The notes: generated by a model from the letters alone, not told the origin. 6,455 nt of DNA from Saprospiraceae bacterium (GCA_014379065.1 JACMMM010000434.1:1-6455), one strand, 5' to 3'; shown: positions 1 to 6,327, counted from the first letter of the stretch. A program made the numbers and translations.

Positions 1-507
1 TGTAAGCGCCTTGTCCGTATTGTAATTTTCAATCGTAAAACTCCCAAGACCCGCAGGTTTCACTTTAAATTTGAACACCGTTTGGTCGAGAATATTCTGC
101 CCTGGCACGATCCAAGGGAAATTAACCCAAGGCGGCGTGCATCCAAATCCTTTCATGCACTGAATTTCCGAAGGTTTGTTGCTGAGCGGGCGGAGCGTCA
201 TGGTGAATTTTGCCACGGATCCGGTATCGCTCAGGATTTCGAGCCGGATGATTTTGATCGTGTCGCTCGGCAAAGATTTGGCTTCGCTCCAGTTTACGCT
301 TCGCGTGTTGGACGCTGGAATATCAAAGGAACGGTTGGAGGCAAAGTTATCGCAGGCAACAGATTCAAGCCCGGAAGCTGGCGCCGTGAGCATCAGTATG
401 TCGTCGTTGACGATAATGGTATCGTCTTTGGGGCCACAATTTTGAAAGCAAAGGCAGAGTAAGGATGCTGCGAGTGTTGGGACGATAATGTTTAGTTTGT
501 TGGACAT
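1..507 (-). CDS. Predicted lipoprotein of unknown function, N-terminal part (runs off the left edge)
   Basis: Reading leftward from the ATG at 507-505, the frame stays open for 169 codons to base 1, so the C-terminus lies outside the window. Residues 5-21 form a hydrophobic stretch (LNIIVPTLAASLLCLCF) followed by QNCGPKDD. Cys24 before Gly and a charged stretch looks like a lipoprotein attachment site, although the residues before it fit the classical lipobox poorly; C18 and C20 are weaker alternatives. This predicts an envelope-anchored protein. The rest is polar, has strand-like segments (for example KIIRLEIL at 85-92 and VFKFKVKP at 144-151) and cysteines at 52, 117 and 123, suggesting a beta-sandwich-like extracytoplasmic domain; that fold is inference. 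I recognise no family. Upstream in frame there is no other start before the stop at 556-558. No Shine-Dalgarno precedes the ATG. The gene is divergent from the 484-residue gene at 600. Confidence 0.72.
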   Translation of the reverse strand, partial: MSNKLNIIVPTLAASLLCLCFQNCGPKDDTIIVNDDILMLTAPASGLESVACDNFASNRSFDIPASNTRSVNWSEAKSLPSDTIKIIRLEILSDTGSVAKFTMTLRPLSNKPSEIQCMKGFGCTPPWVNFPWIVPGQNILDQTVFKFKVKPAGLGSFTIENYNTDKALT

Positions 508-538
508 GGTTATTAAGAATTGAAGGTAATTGTCTTGG

Positions 539-546
539 CGAAGGTA
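539..546 (-). promoter_or_regulatory. Possible -7 promoter box for the lipoprotein gene
   Basis: The minus strand reads TACCTTCG here, matching seven of eight positions of the Bacteroidota -7 element TAnnTTTG. It starts 39 nt before the ATG, so a leader of roughly 25 nt would result. No TTG is seen at the usual spacing upstream for the -33 element, which lowers confidence. Confidence 0.4.
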
Positions 547-587
547 AAAAAGTGTTCAAGCACACACGAACATTTCCACAAGCCTGC

Positions 588-595
588 TAACTTCA
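588..595 (+). promoter_or_regulatory. Possible -7 promoter box of the 484-residue protein gene
   Basis: TAACTTCA partly matches the Bacteroidota -7 element TAnnTTTG (mismatches at the last two positions). It begins 12 nt before the ATG at 600, which would put the transcript start at or almost at the start codon. The stretch from box to ATG matches that of the methyltransferase gene at 12 of 15 positions, which is the main support. There is no -33 TTG at the usual distance. Confidence 0.33.
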
Positions 596-599
596 CCCA

Positions 600-2054
600 A
601 TGTTAGATTCATCGCTTGTCGAGACGCTCTCTCGGTTCCAGCCCGCCGAACTGGATCGGTTTCACAAATTTGTGCAGTCGCCGTTTTTCAATGACGGCTC
701 CTATGCACGCGACGTGACGGCTTTGTGGGAATATCTGCGCCCACTCGCACCTAGTTTTGCAGCGCCCGGTCCAAGTGTCGAAGCGGCCTACGCCTTTATC
801 TATCCCGACAAAAAATTCGTGAACGGCAAAGTGGAAGTATTGATGAGCAAACTCCACCAATTGGCCAAACAGTTCGCTGCGCAAATCACCGATGCACTAT
901 TCAACACTCCGGAATCGCTACGGCTCGCAGAATTTTTCCTAGACCGCGATCTGCCCAACCGTGCTGCTACCATTCTGGAAAAACTTCGGGAGGAACAATC
1001 CAAACGCCCTGTACGCGATGCTCTTTTTTGGGCAGAACGATTCCTTTTGGAGTGGCAAACCCGCCGGCTGGACAATCTCCGCCATAACAACCAAGACCAC
1101 GAAAATTTGAATGAAGCGATCCGCGCTTTACACAATGGCTACTTGGTACTCGCGTTAGAATTGCTGAATATCCTCTTTTTTTCGCGTCGGAAATCAAACG
1201 TAGAGGATTCATTTGCCGAACTTTTGGCAGATGAAATACCGGCGGCTCTCGCTATTGCCGATCTGGAAGCGGAGCCTGTTTTGCGTTTATTGAGCAAGGG
1301 TTTTGAATTTGTCCGCTTTCCAGAAAACTACGACCAAAATTCCATCGCACAGGTGCTCGACGAGCTCCAACGTCATGCTGAAATGCTGCCCCGCCATGTT
1401 TCTCGCACCCTTCTTGCTTATCTCCGCAACCACTGCACCTGGCGTTATAATCGCGGCGAAACATCTTATGCCCCCATGCTCATGACCCTTTTCAAATCCG
1501 GGCTCGAAAGCGGTCTGCTCTTCGAAGATACTGGACAGATTCAAGCCTCCACTTTGCTCAACATGGTGCAAACTGGTTTGGTTAGTCGCGAATTTGAATG
1601 GGTAAAACAGGCGCTCGACCATTGCAGAGACCGTATTGTCGGCGTACCAAATCCTGCTGAATTTTTCAATTACAATCTGGCAAACTACCATTATCACCTG
1701 CGCGAATACGACACCGCGCTCGATCTGCTGCGCGACAGTTCCGATAACCTGTTCAGTGGCCTCATGGCCCGAAAACTGGAATTGAAAATCTATTATGAAA
1801 CAGATTCGAACCAGCTCGACAGCAAGATGGACAGTTTCAAACTCTTCATTTTCCGGCAAGGGAAAAAGAACCTCGCCGAGAACGTGTACTTGATGAACAA
1901 CGCCTTTATTGATTTGCTGCGCAGGATGACCGCTACGGGCATTTTGGGCAATCCCAAACGCATAGAAAAACTTCGGAAACAACTTGACGAGACGCCTTCT
2001 GTGGCCGAACGGATTTGGTTGCAGGAGCAATTGGCTCGTTTAGGCAAAAAGTGA
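600..2054 (+). CDS. Conserved-type helical protein of unknown function, 484 aa
   Basis: Complete gene from ATG 600 to TGA 2052-2054. I recognise no enzymatic motif, signal peptide or membrane segment, so a soluble cytoplasmic protein is expected. The sequence is rich in Leu, Ala, Glu and Arg and reads as successive amphipathic helices. Residues 356-380 (from NYNLANYHYHLREYDTALDL onward) resemble one tetratricopeptide-like helix pair, which suggests an alpha-solenoid scaffold, though clear tandem TPR units are not visible. The N-terminus has a distinctive segment with FQPAELDRFHKFVQSPFFND at 13-32. The C-terminus (451-482) is charged and helical. From memory, Saprospiria genomes carry proteins of similar length with an SPYFN-like N-terminal motif and no assigned function; this would be one of them, by inference. 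The start is set by the promoter-like box just upstream and the absence of Shine-Dalgarno sites in all four genes. Partners and role are unknown. Confidence 0.82.
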   Translation: MLDSSLVETLSRFQPAELDRFHKFVQSPFFNDGSYARDVTALWEYLRPLAPSFAAPGPSVEAAYAFIYPDKKFVNGKVEVLMSKLHQLAKQFAAQITDALFNTPESLRLAEFFLDRDLPNRAATILEKLREEQSKRPVRDALFWAERFLLEWQTRRLDNLRHNNQDHENLNEAIRALHNGYLVLALELLNILFFSRRKSNVEDSFAELLADEIPAALAIADLEAEPVLRLLSKGFEFVRFPENYDQNSIAQVLDELQRHAEMLPRHVSRTLLAYLRNHCTWRYNRGETSYAPMLMTLFKSGLESGLLFEDTGQIQASTLLNMVQTGLVSREFEWVKQALDHCRDRIVGVPNPAEFFNYNLANYHYHLREYDTALDLLRDSSDNLFSGLMARKLELKIYYETDSNQLDSKMDSFKLFIFRQGKKNLAENVYLMNNAFIDLLRRMTATGILGNPKRIEKLRKQLDETPSVAERIWLQEQLARLGKK

Positions 2055-2068
2055 TAATTAGATTAGCA

Positions 2069-2135
2069 TTGATTTGGCGGTCTTAACTGACCGGGTGACT
2101 GACAGTCACCCGGTCAGTTAAGACCGCCAAATCAA
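2069..2135. repeat. Perfect 32-bp inverted repeat with a 3-nt loop
   Basis: The arms 2069-2100 and 2104-2135 are exact reverse complements, separated by GAC at 2101-2103. In RNA from either strand this would fold into a very stable 32-bp hairpin. It begins 15 nt after the stop codon of the 484-residue protein gene and ends 44 nt before the methyltransferase start. Neither side carries a run of T, so it is not a textbook intrinsic terminator. It could still act as a transcript-end stabiliser, a processing site for a double-strand RNase, or a dispersed palindromic element of the REP or MITE kind. No transposase or target-site duplication is visible. Confidence 0.95.
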
Positions 2136-2166
2136 ACCCTAAACAATCTCAACCCTAAACATACTC
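2135..2166 (+). repeat. Two tandem copies of a 16-bp unit
   Basis: AACCCTAAACAATCTC at 2135-2150 is followed directly by AACCCTAAACATACTC at 2151-2166, identical at 14 of 16 positions including the first 11. The copies fill the space between the long inverted repeat and the promoter-like box at 2168. They could be a duplicated regulator site or simple slippage; two copies do not decide. Confidence 0.75.
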
Positions 2167-2167
2167 C

Positions 2168-2175
2168 TACCTTCG
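2168..2175 (+). promoter_or_regulatory. Probable -7 promoter box of the methyltransferase gene
   Basis: TACCTTCG matches seven of eight positions of the Bacteroidota -7 element TAnnTTTG. It begins 12 nt before the ATG at 2180, so transcription would start at or very close to the start codon, consistent with the missing Shine-Dalgarno site. No TTG lies at the usual -33 distance; that position falls inside the tandem 16-bp repeat. Confidence 0.5.
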
Positions 2176-2179
2176 CCCC

Positions 2180-3391
2180 ATGCCACTCACCCCCCTTCAA
2201 GATTTCATCTGGCAGCACCGCGACGACGACCCTCGCCAATTGGCGCTCAGCGCCAAAAAATATCCTAATATCCAAATATCTATAGTATCAGCTCAGGTGC
2301 AAGCCTTGCAGAAAATCCGCCCCAAAATCCCGACTTGGTATCGGCCTGGCATGGAGTTTCCGCTGGCAATTTCGCTGGAACAGGCGTCTTCCGAGCGCAC
2401 CGCTAGATTCAAGGCAGGTTTGTTTTCCGGCAAAAAAATAGCCGACCTCACCGGAGGCCTGGGCGTGGATTCGTTTTTCTTTTCGCAGCAATTTGAATCA
2501 GTGACTTATGTGGAGCAAAACGCGGAACTGCTCGCGGCGACACGACATAATTTTGCTCAATTGGGAGCAACCAACGTGCATTTCGAGCACTGCACTGCCG
2601 AGGATTTTCTAGAAAAAACTGACGACCATTTCGACCTCATCTACCTCGACCCCGCACGCCGCGACGAGCGCAAAGGCAAAGTGTTTCAATTGGCCGATTG
2701 CTCGCCAGATGTTTTGAAAATCAAGGATTTAATGCTGGAAAAGTCGCCGCGCGTGTTGTTGAAAACTGCCCCGCTGCTCGACTTAAAACTTGCTGCTGGG
2801 CAATTGGGAAAGGTCTCCAAAATCTGGGTTGTGGCTTCAGAAGGTGACTGCCGGGAAGTGTTGTACCTGCTTGAACGGGAAGCACTTCCGATGGATCAAA
2901 TTCCCATTGTGGCCGTGGCATTGGAATCGAGACCTATAGAGTTTGATAAGCCTTATAGGTCTGAGGATCAACCAACAACATTTACTTTCTCTTGGGCGGA
3001 AGAACAGCTTGCTGTTGCCAACTTCTCCACGCCTCTAAATTTCCTCTACGAACCCAATCCCGCCGTTTTGAAAGCCGGGGCATTTCGGTCGTTTGCCGAG
3101 CGCTTTGATTTGTCAAAACTCCACGCAAACACACACTTGTACACCTCCACCGAGTTTCGCCCGAAGTTGCCCGCCCGAAGTTTCGCCATCGAACAAGTTT
3201 GCAAGTACGACAGAAAGGCTGTTCAAGTCCATGTGCCCGGCGGAAAAGCGAATATTGCCTGCCGCAATTTCCCAGACACTCCCGACCAAGTACGCCGAAA
3301 ACTTGGACTGACCGACGGCGGGGAAGTTTACCTTTTTGCGGCCACGGACGCTGAAAACAAAAAGCTCGTGATGGTATGCCGGAAGGCTTGA
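2180..3391 (+). CDS. Class I SAM-dependent methyltransferase with C-terminal THUMP-like region (PG_1098 type), 403 aa
   Basis: Complete gene, ATG 2180 to TGA 3389-3391. The central Rossmann-type domain is clear. SAM-binding motif I is DLTGGLGVDS at residues 89-98, YVEQN at 110-114 is the acidic strand-2 end that normally binds the ribose of SAM, and DLIYLDPARRD at 151-161 is the motif IV position. About 80 N-terminal residues precede the domain, as in the Porphyromonas PG_1098 family. The C-terminal part, from about 325 (STEFRPKLPARSF and onward), resembles the THUMP-like domain annotated in these proteins; the segment before it matches the PG_1098 ferredoxin-like region by position. THUMP-type domains are associated with RNA binding, so RNA, perhaps tRNA or rRNA, is the likely substrate, but this is inference and the methylated position is unknown. 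Motif IV has DPAR rather than the (D/N)PPY of many amino-methylating enzymes. No signal peptide, so cytoplasmic. It converges with the phosphoesterase gene. Confidence 0.9.
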   Translation: MPLTPLQDFIWQHRDDDPRQLALSAKKYPNIQISIVSAQVQALQKIRPKIPTWYRPGMEFPLAISLEQASSERTARFKAGLFSGKKIADLTGGLGVDSFFFSQQFESVTYVEQNAELLAATRHNFAQLGATNVHFEHCTAEDFLEKTDDHFDLIYLDPARRDERKGKVFQLADCSPDVLKIKDLMLEKSPRVLLKTAPLLDLKLAAGQLGKVSKIWVVASEGDCREVLYLLEREALPMDQIPIVAVALESRPIEFDKPYRSEDQPTTFTFSWAEEQLAVANFSTPLNFLYEPNPAVLKAGAFRSFAERFDLSKLHANTHLYTSTEFRPKLPARSFAIEQVCKYDRKAVQVHVPGGKANIACRNFPDTPDQVRRKLGLTDGGEVYLFAATDAENKKLVMVCRKA

Positions 3392-3400
3392 TGGATCTAA

Positions 3401-3445
3401 ATAAAAAAGGTTGACAAAAGCCTTTCGACCTTCATCAACCCTTTA
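3401..3445 (-). terminator. Intrinsic terminator-like hairpin between convergent genes
   Basis: Read on the minus strand, AAAGGGTTGA (3444-3435) pairs with TCAACCTTTT (3414-3405) over 10 bp with one G-U pair. It continues into a T-rich tail, TTTTTTATTT including the last stem bases. It lies about 40 bp beyond the stop of the phosphoesterase gene. On the plus strand the same fold has an A-C mismatch, so it would end methyltransferase transcripts less well, though it may be bidirectional. The 20-nt loop could also form a competing 8-bp stem. Confidence 0.55.
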
Positions 3446-3485
3446 TTATCCACGCAGCTGTCCAAACTGATTCAGGGCGGTCAAA

Positions 3486-6005
3486 TCATGAATCCGTGCG
3501 CCGGACCCAACGGATATCGTTGGTAGATTTGCCTCTGAAGCATAGATAGACACCATCTGAAAGCCCTACTGCTCCGGCGCTTTCCGACGTCAAAGGAGGC
3601 TCGTTGTCGCTGCCGATACGTGGCAGGGATACCCCCCCGAACCACACAGCAGGCTGGATTGAATTGAATGTGAGCCAGTTTATGGAATCGCTTTTACCAC
3701 GATAAAAGGCCGTTAGCGTCCCATCAGCCTCCGTGACAACACTTATATTGTCGTACGCTTTCGGATAAGCCATATCTGCATCACTGTTGCTAACAGTATT
3801 GCATACCGGCCCTCCGTTATACCAGTCTCCATAACCATCGGTGTACAGATAGGCGATGTGGTTGTTATTGTTTTTATCGGGGTAAAGCAGGAAAATCATA
3901 TCGAAAGATACGCCAAGACCCGGGCCATTGGTATTAGCCGCGGGAGCTGCAGCAAGGGTAAGATAGGTCCAGGCACCTGAAGCATATTTCAGGACACGCA
4001 CATTATCGGTGCCGTTCTGGATAAACGATACATACAGCGCACCGTCAAACATCACCGATGAAATACCACTGCCAACCTGGATGGTATTGTTGTTTCCATC
4101 TTTTACATGCTGGGCGTTTCCCCATTTGCCGTTATCGCAAATCATGAGTGACAACTTGCTGTTGTCGCTTTTGTCAGAGAAAAGAGCGTACCATGTACTT
4201 GGGCCTGCGTAGGCAATGGACGGCGAATGGTCTGTACTGTAGCCCATGCTTTGATCGTGGACGCTGGTAAGTGCCGGGTCAAAATTGGAAAAATGTAACA
4301 CATCGTCCGGGTTCTGGTACAGCATATAGATTTTGGTGCCGTCGGTACAAAGAGCGGGCGTGTTTTTACATTCAAGATTGCCGTCGGAAATCTTGTTGTT
4401 GCCCGACCAGGTCTGCGATTTCATCGTGGAAGCACCGATGTTCTCGCTGTAAATTGGTGTCAAAGCCGCTCCAGAGGGCATGGATTCATTCTGACCCCAG
4501 CTTGGGAAGGAATAATAGTTTACAGAAATGGAGTCATTCGGATTGGTTCTGGTAAAATTAAAAACCGCGCAGGTGTGATCGTAATAGCCATCCGAATTAT
4601 TGGGCTGGGTGAAACCAGCGTAAGGAACCAACGGGTAATTGTTGTCGTAGGGCGTTTCGGAGGTCATTTCCTCATAACTGCTGCTGCCCAGCAGCCGTCC
4701 TTTGGCCAATCCGTAAATCCCGTCCTGATAGATGGCGTAACTGTGCTCATGCCCCCAAAACCATGCGGCGATTTTGTTGAAAAAAGGGGAAAAATAACTG
4801 TGCAGGTAGCGACTGAAATAAGGCGTCACCTTTTTGTCAATCACCGCATTGCGGCTAAACAATTGGTGGTGCGAAAGGAGGATGGTGTTGCCCGAAAAAT
4901 TCTGCAGCTTGTTCACATGCCATGCAAGTTCGCCGTCGCTGTCGCGGTCGCCCATCAATTTCGGCGCGAAGGAATCAATCGCCGTCACGATCGGATTGTT
5001 ATCGTCCTGGCCTGTATCCATGCCCAGGAATTGCCACTTGCTGTCCGCAGTTTTTACACAGAAATAACTCGCCGGCTGTTTTTGCGATGAGGAGCTGTTG
5101 AGGTGGTCAACAAGCCAAAAGAAACCGTTGCCGAAACTGTAATACTCGTGGTTACCTGGCATGGTAAATATCGGCACCATTGTCTTGCCCAATTCCGAAG
5201 CGACCTCGGTGAAAACGCTCAAAAAGTTGTCCTGACATTCTTCCTGGGTGCCTGAATAGTAAATGTCGCCCAGGTGGATAAAAGCGTTGGGGCTTTCCTG
5301 GGCCCAAATAGCTTTGAGCAATTGTTTGGCATCATCGAGACTGGTGCCCCAGTCACCGAGCATGACCACTTTTGCGTTGTTCGGGAGCGTCCAGGGAATC
5401 ATCGAATAATTTTGACCCTGTCCGGAATTGTGCCATGGGCGATAGGAGAGGTATTGCTGAACAGCAGTATCGGAGGCTTGGCCAATCCAAGGCACCACGT
5501 ATTCGGCCCCAAATGTTCCCGCGTCTTTGATATCCTGCCAGACTTTCTGCCAAAAGGAGTCATTGTTCCATTCTTTCGCATTGATGGCTACCACCCAGTT
5601 TACCGCTACGGCTGCCCAGTTAGCATAATCTTCGTCGCTGTAAAGTCTGATCCCGTAGTCAGTCAGCATATCGCTGTAGCTTTGATTTCCCGTGGCTACA
5701 TTGGCCAATTCCTTCAATAGGTTCCAGATGTTTTCAAGGTCTTTGCTCACATTCAGCTGCATCGTGGATACCCCGTCGTACATTTCTTTCGACATGGTTT
5801 GCTGCTTTTTCTCCTCCGTACTGAGGTCTGTCACAGGTTTCCCTGCAGCTTCGGCAACATGCGCATAGACTCCCTGCATTTGCGGCAAATCCCTGATTTC
5901 GCTGATGGACAGGTCGGGGTACTTCTTCTTTAACAGGGATTCCGCAATGGAAGTCCAGAGGGACAAGCGTGCGTCACGAGTCGTGACAATAGGTGGTCTT
6001 TTCAT
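3486..6005 (-). CDS. Purple-acid-phosphatase-like metallophosphoesterase with C-terminal propeller-like repeats, 839 aa
   Basis: Complete gene, ATG at 6005-6003, TGA at 3488-3486. Residues 1 to about 205 are mostly helical, rich in Trp and Lys/Glu, and match no family I know. Residues 211-425 are a calcineurin-like phosphoesterase core with the dinuclear-metal motifs in order: GDWG 217-220, GDIYY 246-250 (the GDxxY form of purple acid phosphatases, Tyr250 the likely metal-binding tyrosine), GNHE 284-287, SHH 378-380 and GHEH 418-421. An active phosphomonoesterase or phosphodiesterase is expected; the substrate is unknown. From about 545 to the end come roughly six repeats of 46-60 residues, anchored by IYMLY 559, WYALF 605, LYVSF 657, IFLLY 704, LTAFY 764 and VYLCF 819 (start residues). 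This is typical of beta-propeller blades and somewhat like lectin propellers, so glycan or surface binding is possible. No signal peptide or type IX sorting tail is visible, and an in-frame stop at 6018-6020 excludes an upstream extension. Confidence 0.9.
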   Translation of the reverse strand: MKRPPIVTTRDARLSLWTSIAESLLKKKYPDLSISEIRDLPQMQGVYAHVAEAAGKPVTDLSTEEKKQQTMSKEMYDGVSTMQLNVSKDLENIWNLLKELANVATGNQSYSDMLTDYGIRLYSDEDYANWAAVAVNWVVAINAKEWNNDSFWQKVWQDIKDAGTFGAEYVVPWIGQASDTAVQQYLSYRPWHNSGQGQNYSMIPWTLPNNAKVVMLGDWGTSLDDAKQLLKAIWAQESPNAFIHLGDIYYSGTQEECQDNFLSVFTEVASELGKTMVPIFTMPGNHEYYSFGNGFFWLVDHLNSSSSQKQPASYFCVKTADSKWQFLGMDTGQDDNNPIVTAIDSFAPKLMGDRDSDGELAWHVNKLQNFSGNTILLSHHQLFSRNAVIDKKVTPYFSRYLHSYFSPFFNKIAAWFWGHEHSYAIYQDGIYGLAKGRLLGSSSYEEMTSETPYDNNYPLVPYAGFTQPNNSDGYYDHTCAVFNFTRTNPNDSISVNYYSFPSWGQNESMPSGAALTPIYSENIGASTMKSQTWSGNNKISDGNLECKNTPALCTDGTKIYMLYQNPDDVLHFSNFDPALTSVHDQSMGYSTDHSPSIAYAGPSTWYALFSDKSDNSKLSLMICDNGKWGNAQHVKDGNNNTIQVGSGISSVMFDGALYVSFIQNGTDNVRVLKYASGAWTYLTLAAAPAANTNGPGLGVSFDMIFLLYPDKNNNNHIAYLYTDGYGDWYNGGPVCNTVSNSDADMAYPKAYDNISVVTEADGTLTAFYRGKSDSINWLTFNSIQPAVWFGGVSLPRIGSDNEPPLTSESAGAVGLSDGVYLCFRGKSTNDIRWVRRTDS

Positions 6006-6008
6006 TGT

Positions 6009-6039
6009 AAAAAGTATTTAAAATGAGTGAAAAAAGCAA
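6009..6039 (-). promoter_or_regulatory. Promoter of the phosphoesterase gene
   Basis: On the minus strand TTG (6039-6037) is followed after 20 nt by TACTTTTT (6016-6009). This fits the Bacteroidota -33/-7 pattern TTG-N19-21-TAnnTTTG except for the last base. The -7 box starts 11 nt before the ATG, so the transcript would have almost no leader. It is the only promoter candidate in the window with both elements. Confidence 0.5.
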
Positions 6040-6084
6040 GAAATGAAAAGAAGAACCTATTGTGAAGATGGATTAAAAGGATTA

Positions 6085-6158
6085 AGGAATCTGAATTCCT
6101 GGAACATATCAGGCATGACAAATGCCTGCTGCATTTGCTCAATTCATCATGGAGCAAA
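6085..6158. repeat. Cluster of four short inverted repeats, three overlapping
   Basis: In order: AGGAAT/ATTCCT (6085-6090 with 6095-6100), AGGCAT/ATGCCT (6111-6116 with 6122-6127), CAAATGC/GCATTTG (6119-6125 with 6131-6137), and TTTGCTC/GAGCAAA (6134-6140 with 6152-6158). All stems are perfect, 6-7 bp, with loops of 4-11 nt. The second and third share bases, as do the third and fourth, so neighbouring stems exclude one another. The cluster is 80-153 bp upstream of the phosphoesterase start. No leader peptide or T-run links it to attenuation. Confidence 0.6.
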
Positions 6159-6188
6159 CTTTGGTATGTGCATTAAATGAGTGGAGAA

Positions 6189-6203
6189 CGCGCAAAACGC
6201 GCG
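6189..6203. repeat. GC-rich 5-bp hairpin with AAAAC loop
   Basis: CGCGC (6189-6193) pairs with GCGCG (6199-6203) around AAAAC. The same stretch can be read as two direct copies, CGCGCAAAA and CGCGCGAAAA (6189-6207). It stands out in an A-rich non-coding region. It may be a protein-binding site or mere chance. Confidence 0.5.
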
Positions 6204-6315
6204 AAAAGGAATGTCGTAAAAACAGAGCGTTGCATAAATGAAGCGATTAAAATGTGTAAATGATGGGAGCAAAGGTCAACGCATCATGAGCGCACTTTTA
6301 AGCGCAGAAATGCCC

Positions 6316-6327
6316 GTTTTGCAAAAC
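6316..6327. repeat. Perfect 12-bp palindrome GTTTTGCAAAAC
   Basis: GTTTTGCAAAAC is its own reverse complement, the form of a binding site for a dimeric regulator. It is over 300 bp from the phosphoesterase start, so it may serve a gene beyond the right edge, or nothing. The 7-mer GTTTTGC also occurs on the minus strand in the hairpin at 6189-6203. Confidence 0.5.

Noticed and set aside
82..462. Plus-strand frame of 126 codons
   Set aside because: It lies antisense within the predicted lipoprotein gene, whose minus-strand frame is open for all 169 codons and starts with a lipoprotein-like signal. The plus-strand translation has no recognisable content.
552..573. Short inverted repeat GTGTTC / GAACAT between the divergent genes, as an operator
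   Set aside because: Only five perfect pairs plus one wobble around a 10-nt loop. This length is expected by chance and there is no second copy.
1287..2030. Minus-strand frame of 247 codons
   Set aside because: It is fully inside the 484-residue gene on the other strand. The plus-strand frame is longer and has a promoter-like box and coherent helical composition, whereas the antisense translation reads as a shadow.
2069..2135. CRISPR repeat or intrinsic terminator
   Set aside because: The palindrome occurs once, with no spacers or cas genes nearby, and neither strand has a T-run after the stem.
2135..2166. AACCCTAAAC copies resembling the eukaryotic telomere repeat
   Set aside because: There are only two 16-bp copies, inside a bacterial intergenic region between intact genes. 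The resemblance is coincidental.
4575..5090. Plus-strand frame of 171 codons
   Set aside because: It is antisense to the catalytic domain of the phosphoesterase, where the metal-binding motifs fix the true frame. The Val/Ile-rich translation shows no family features.
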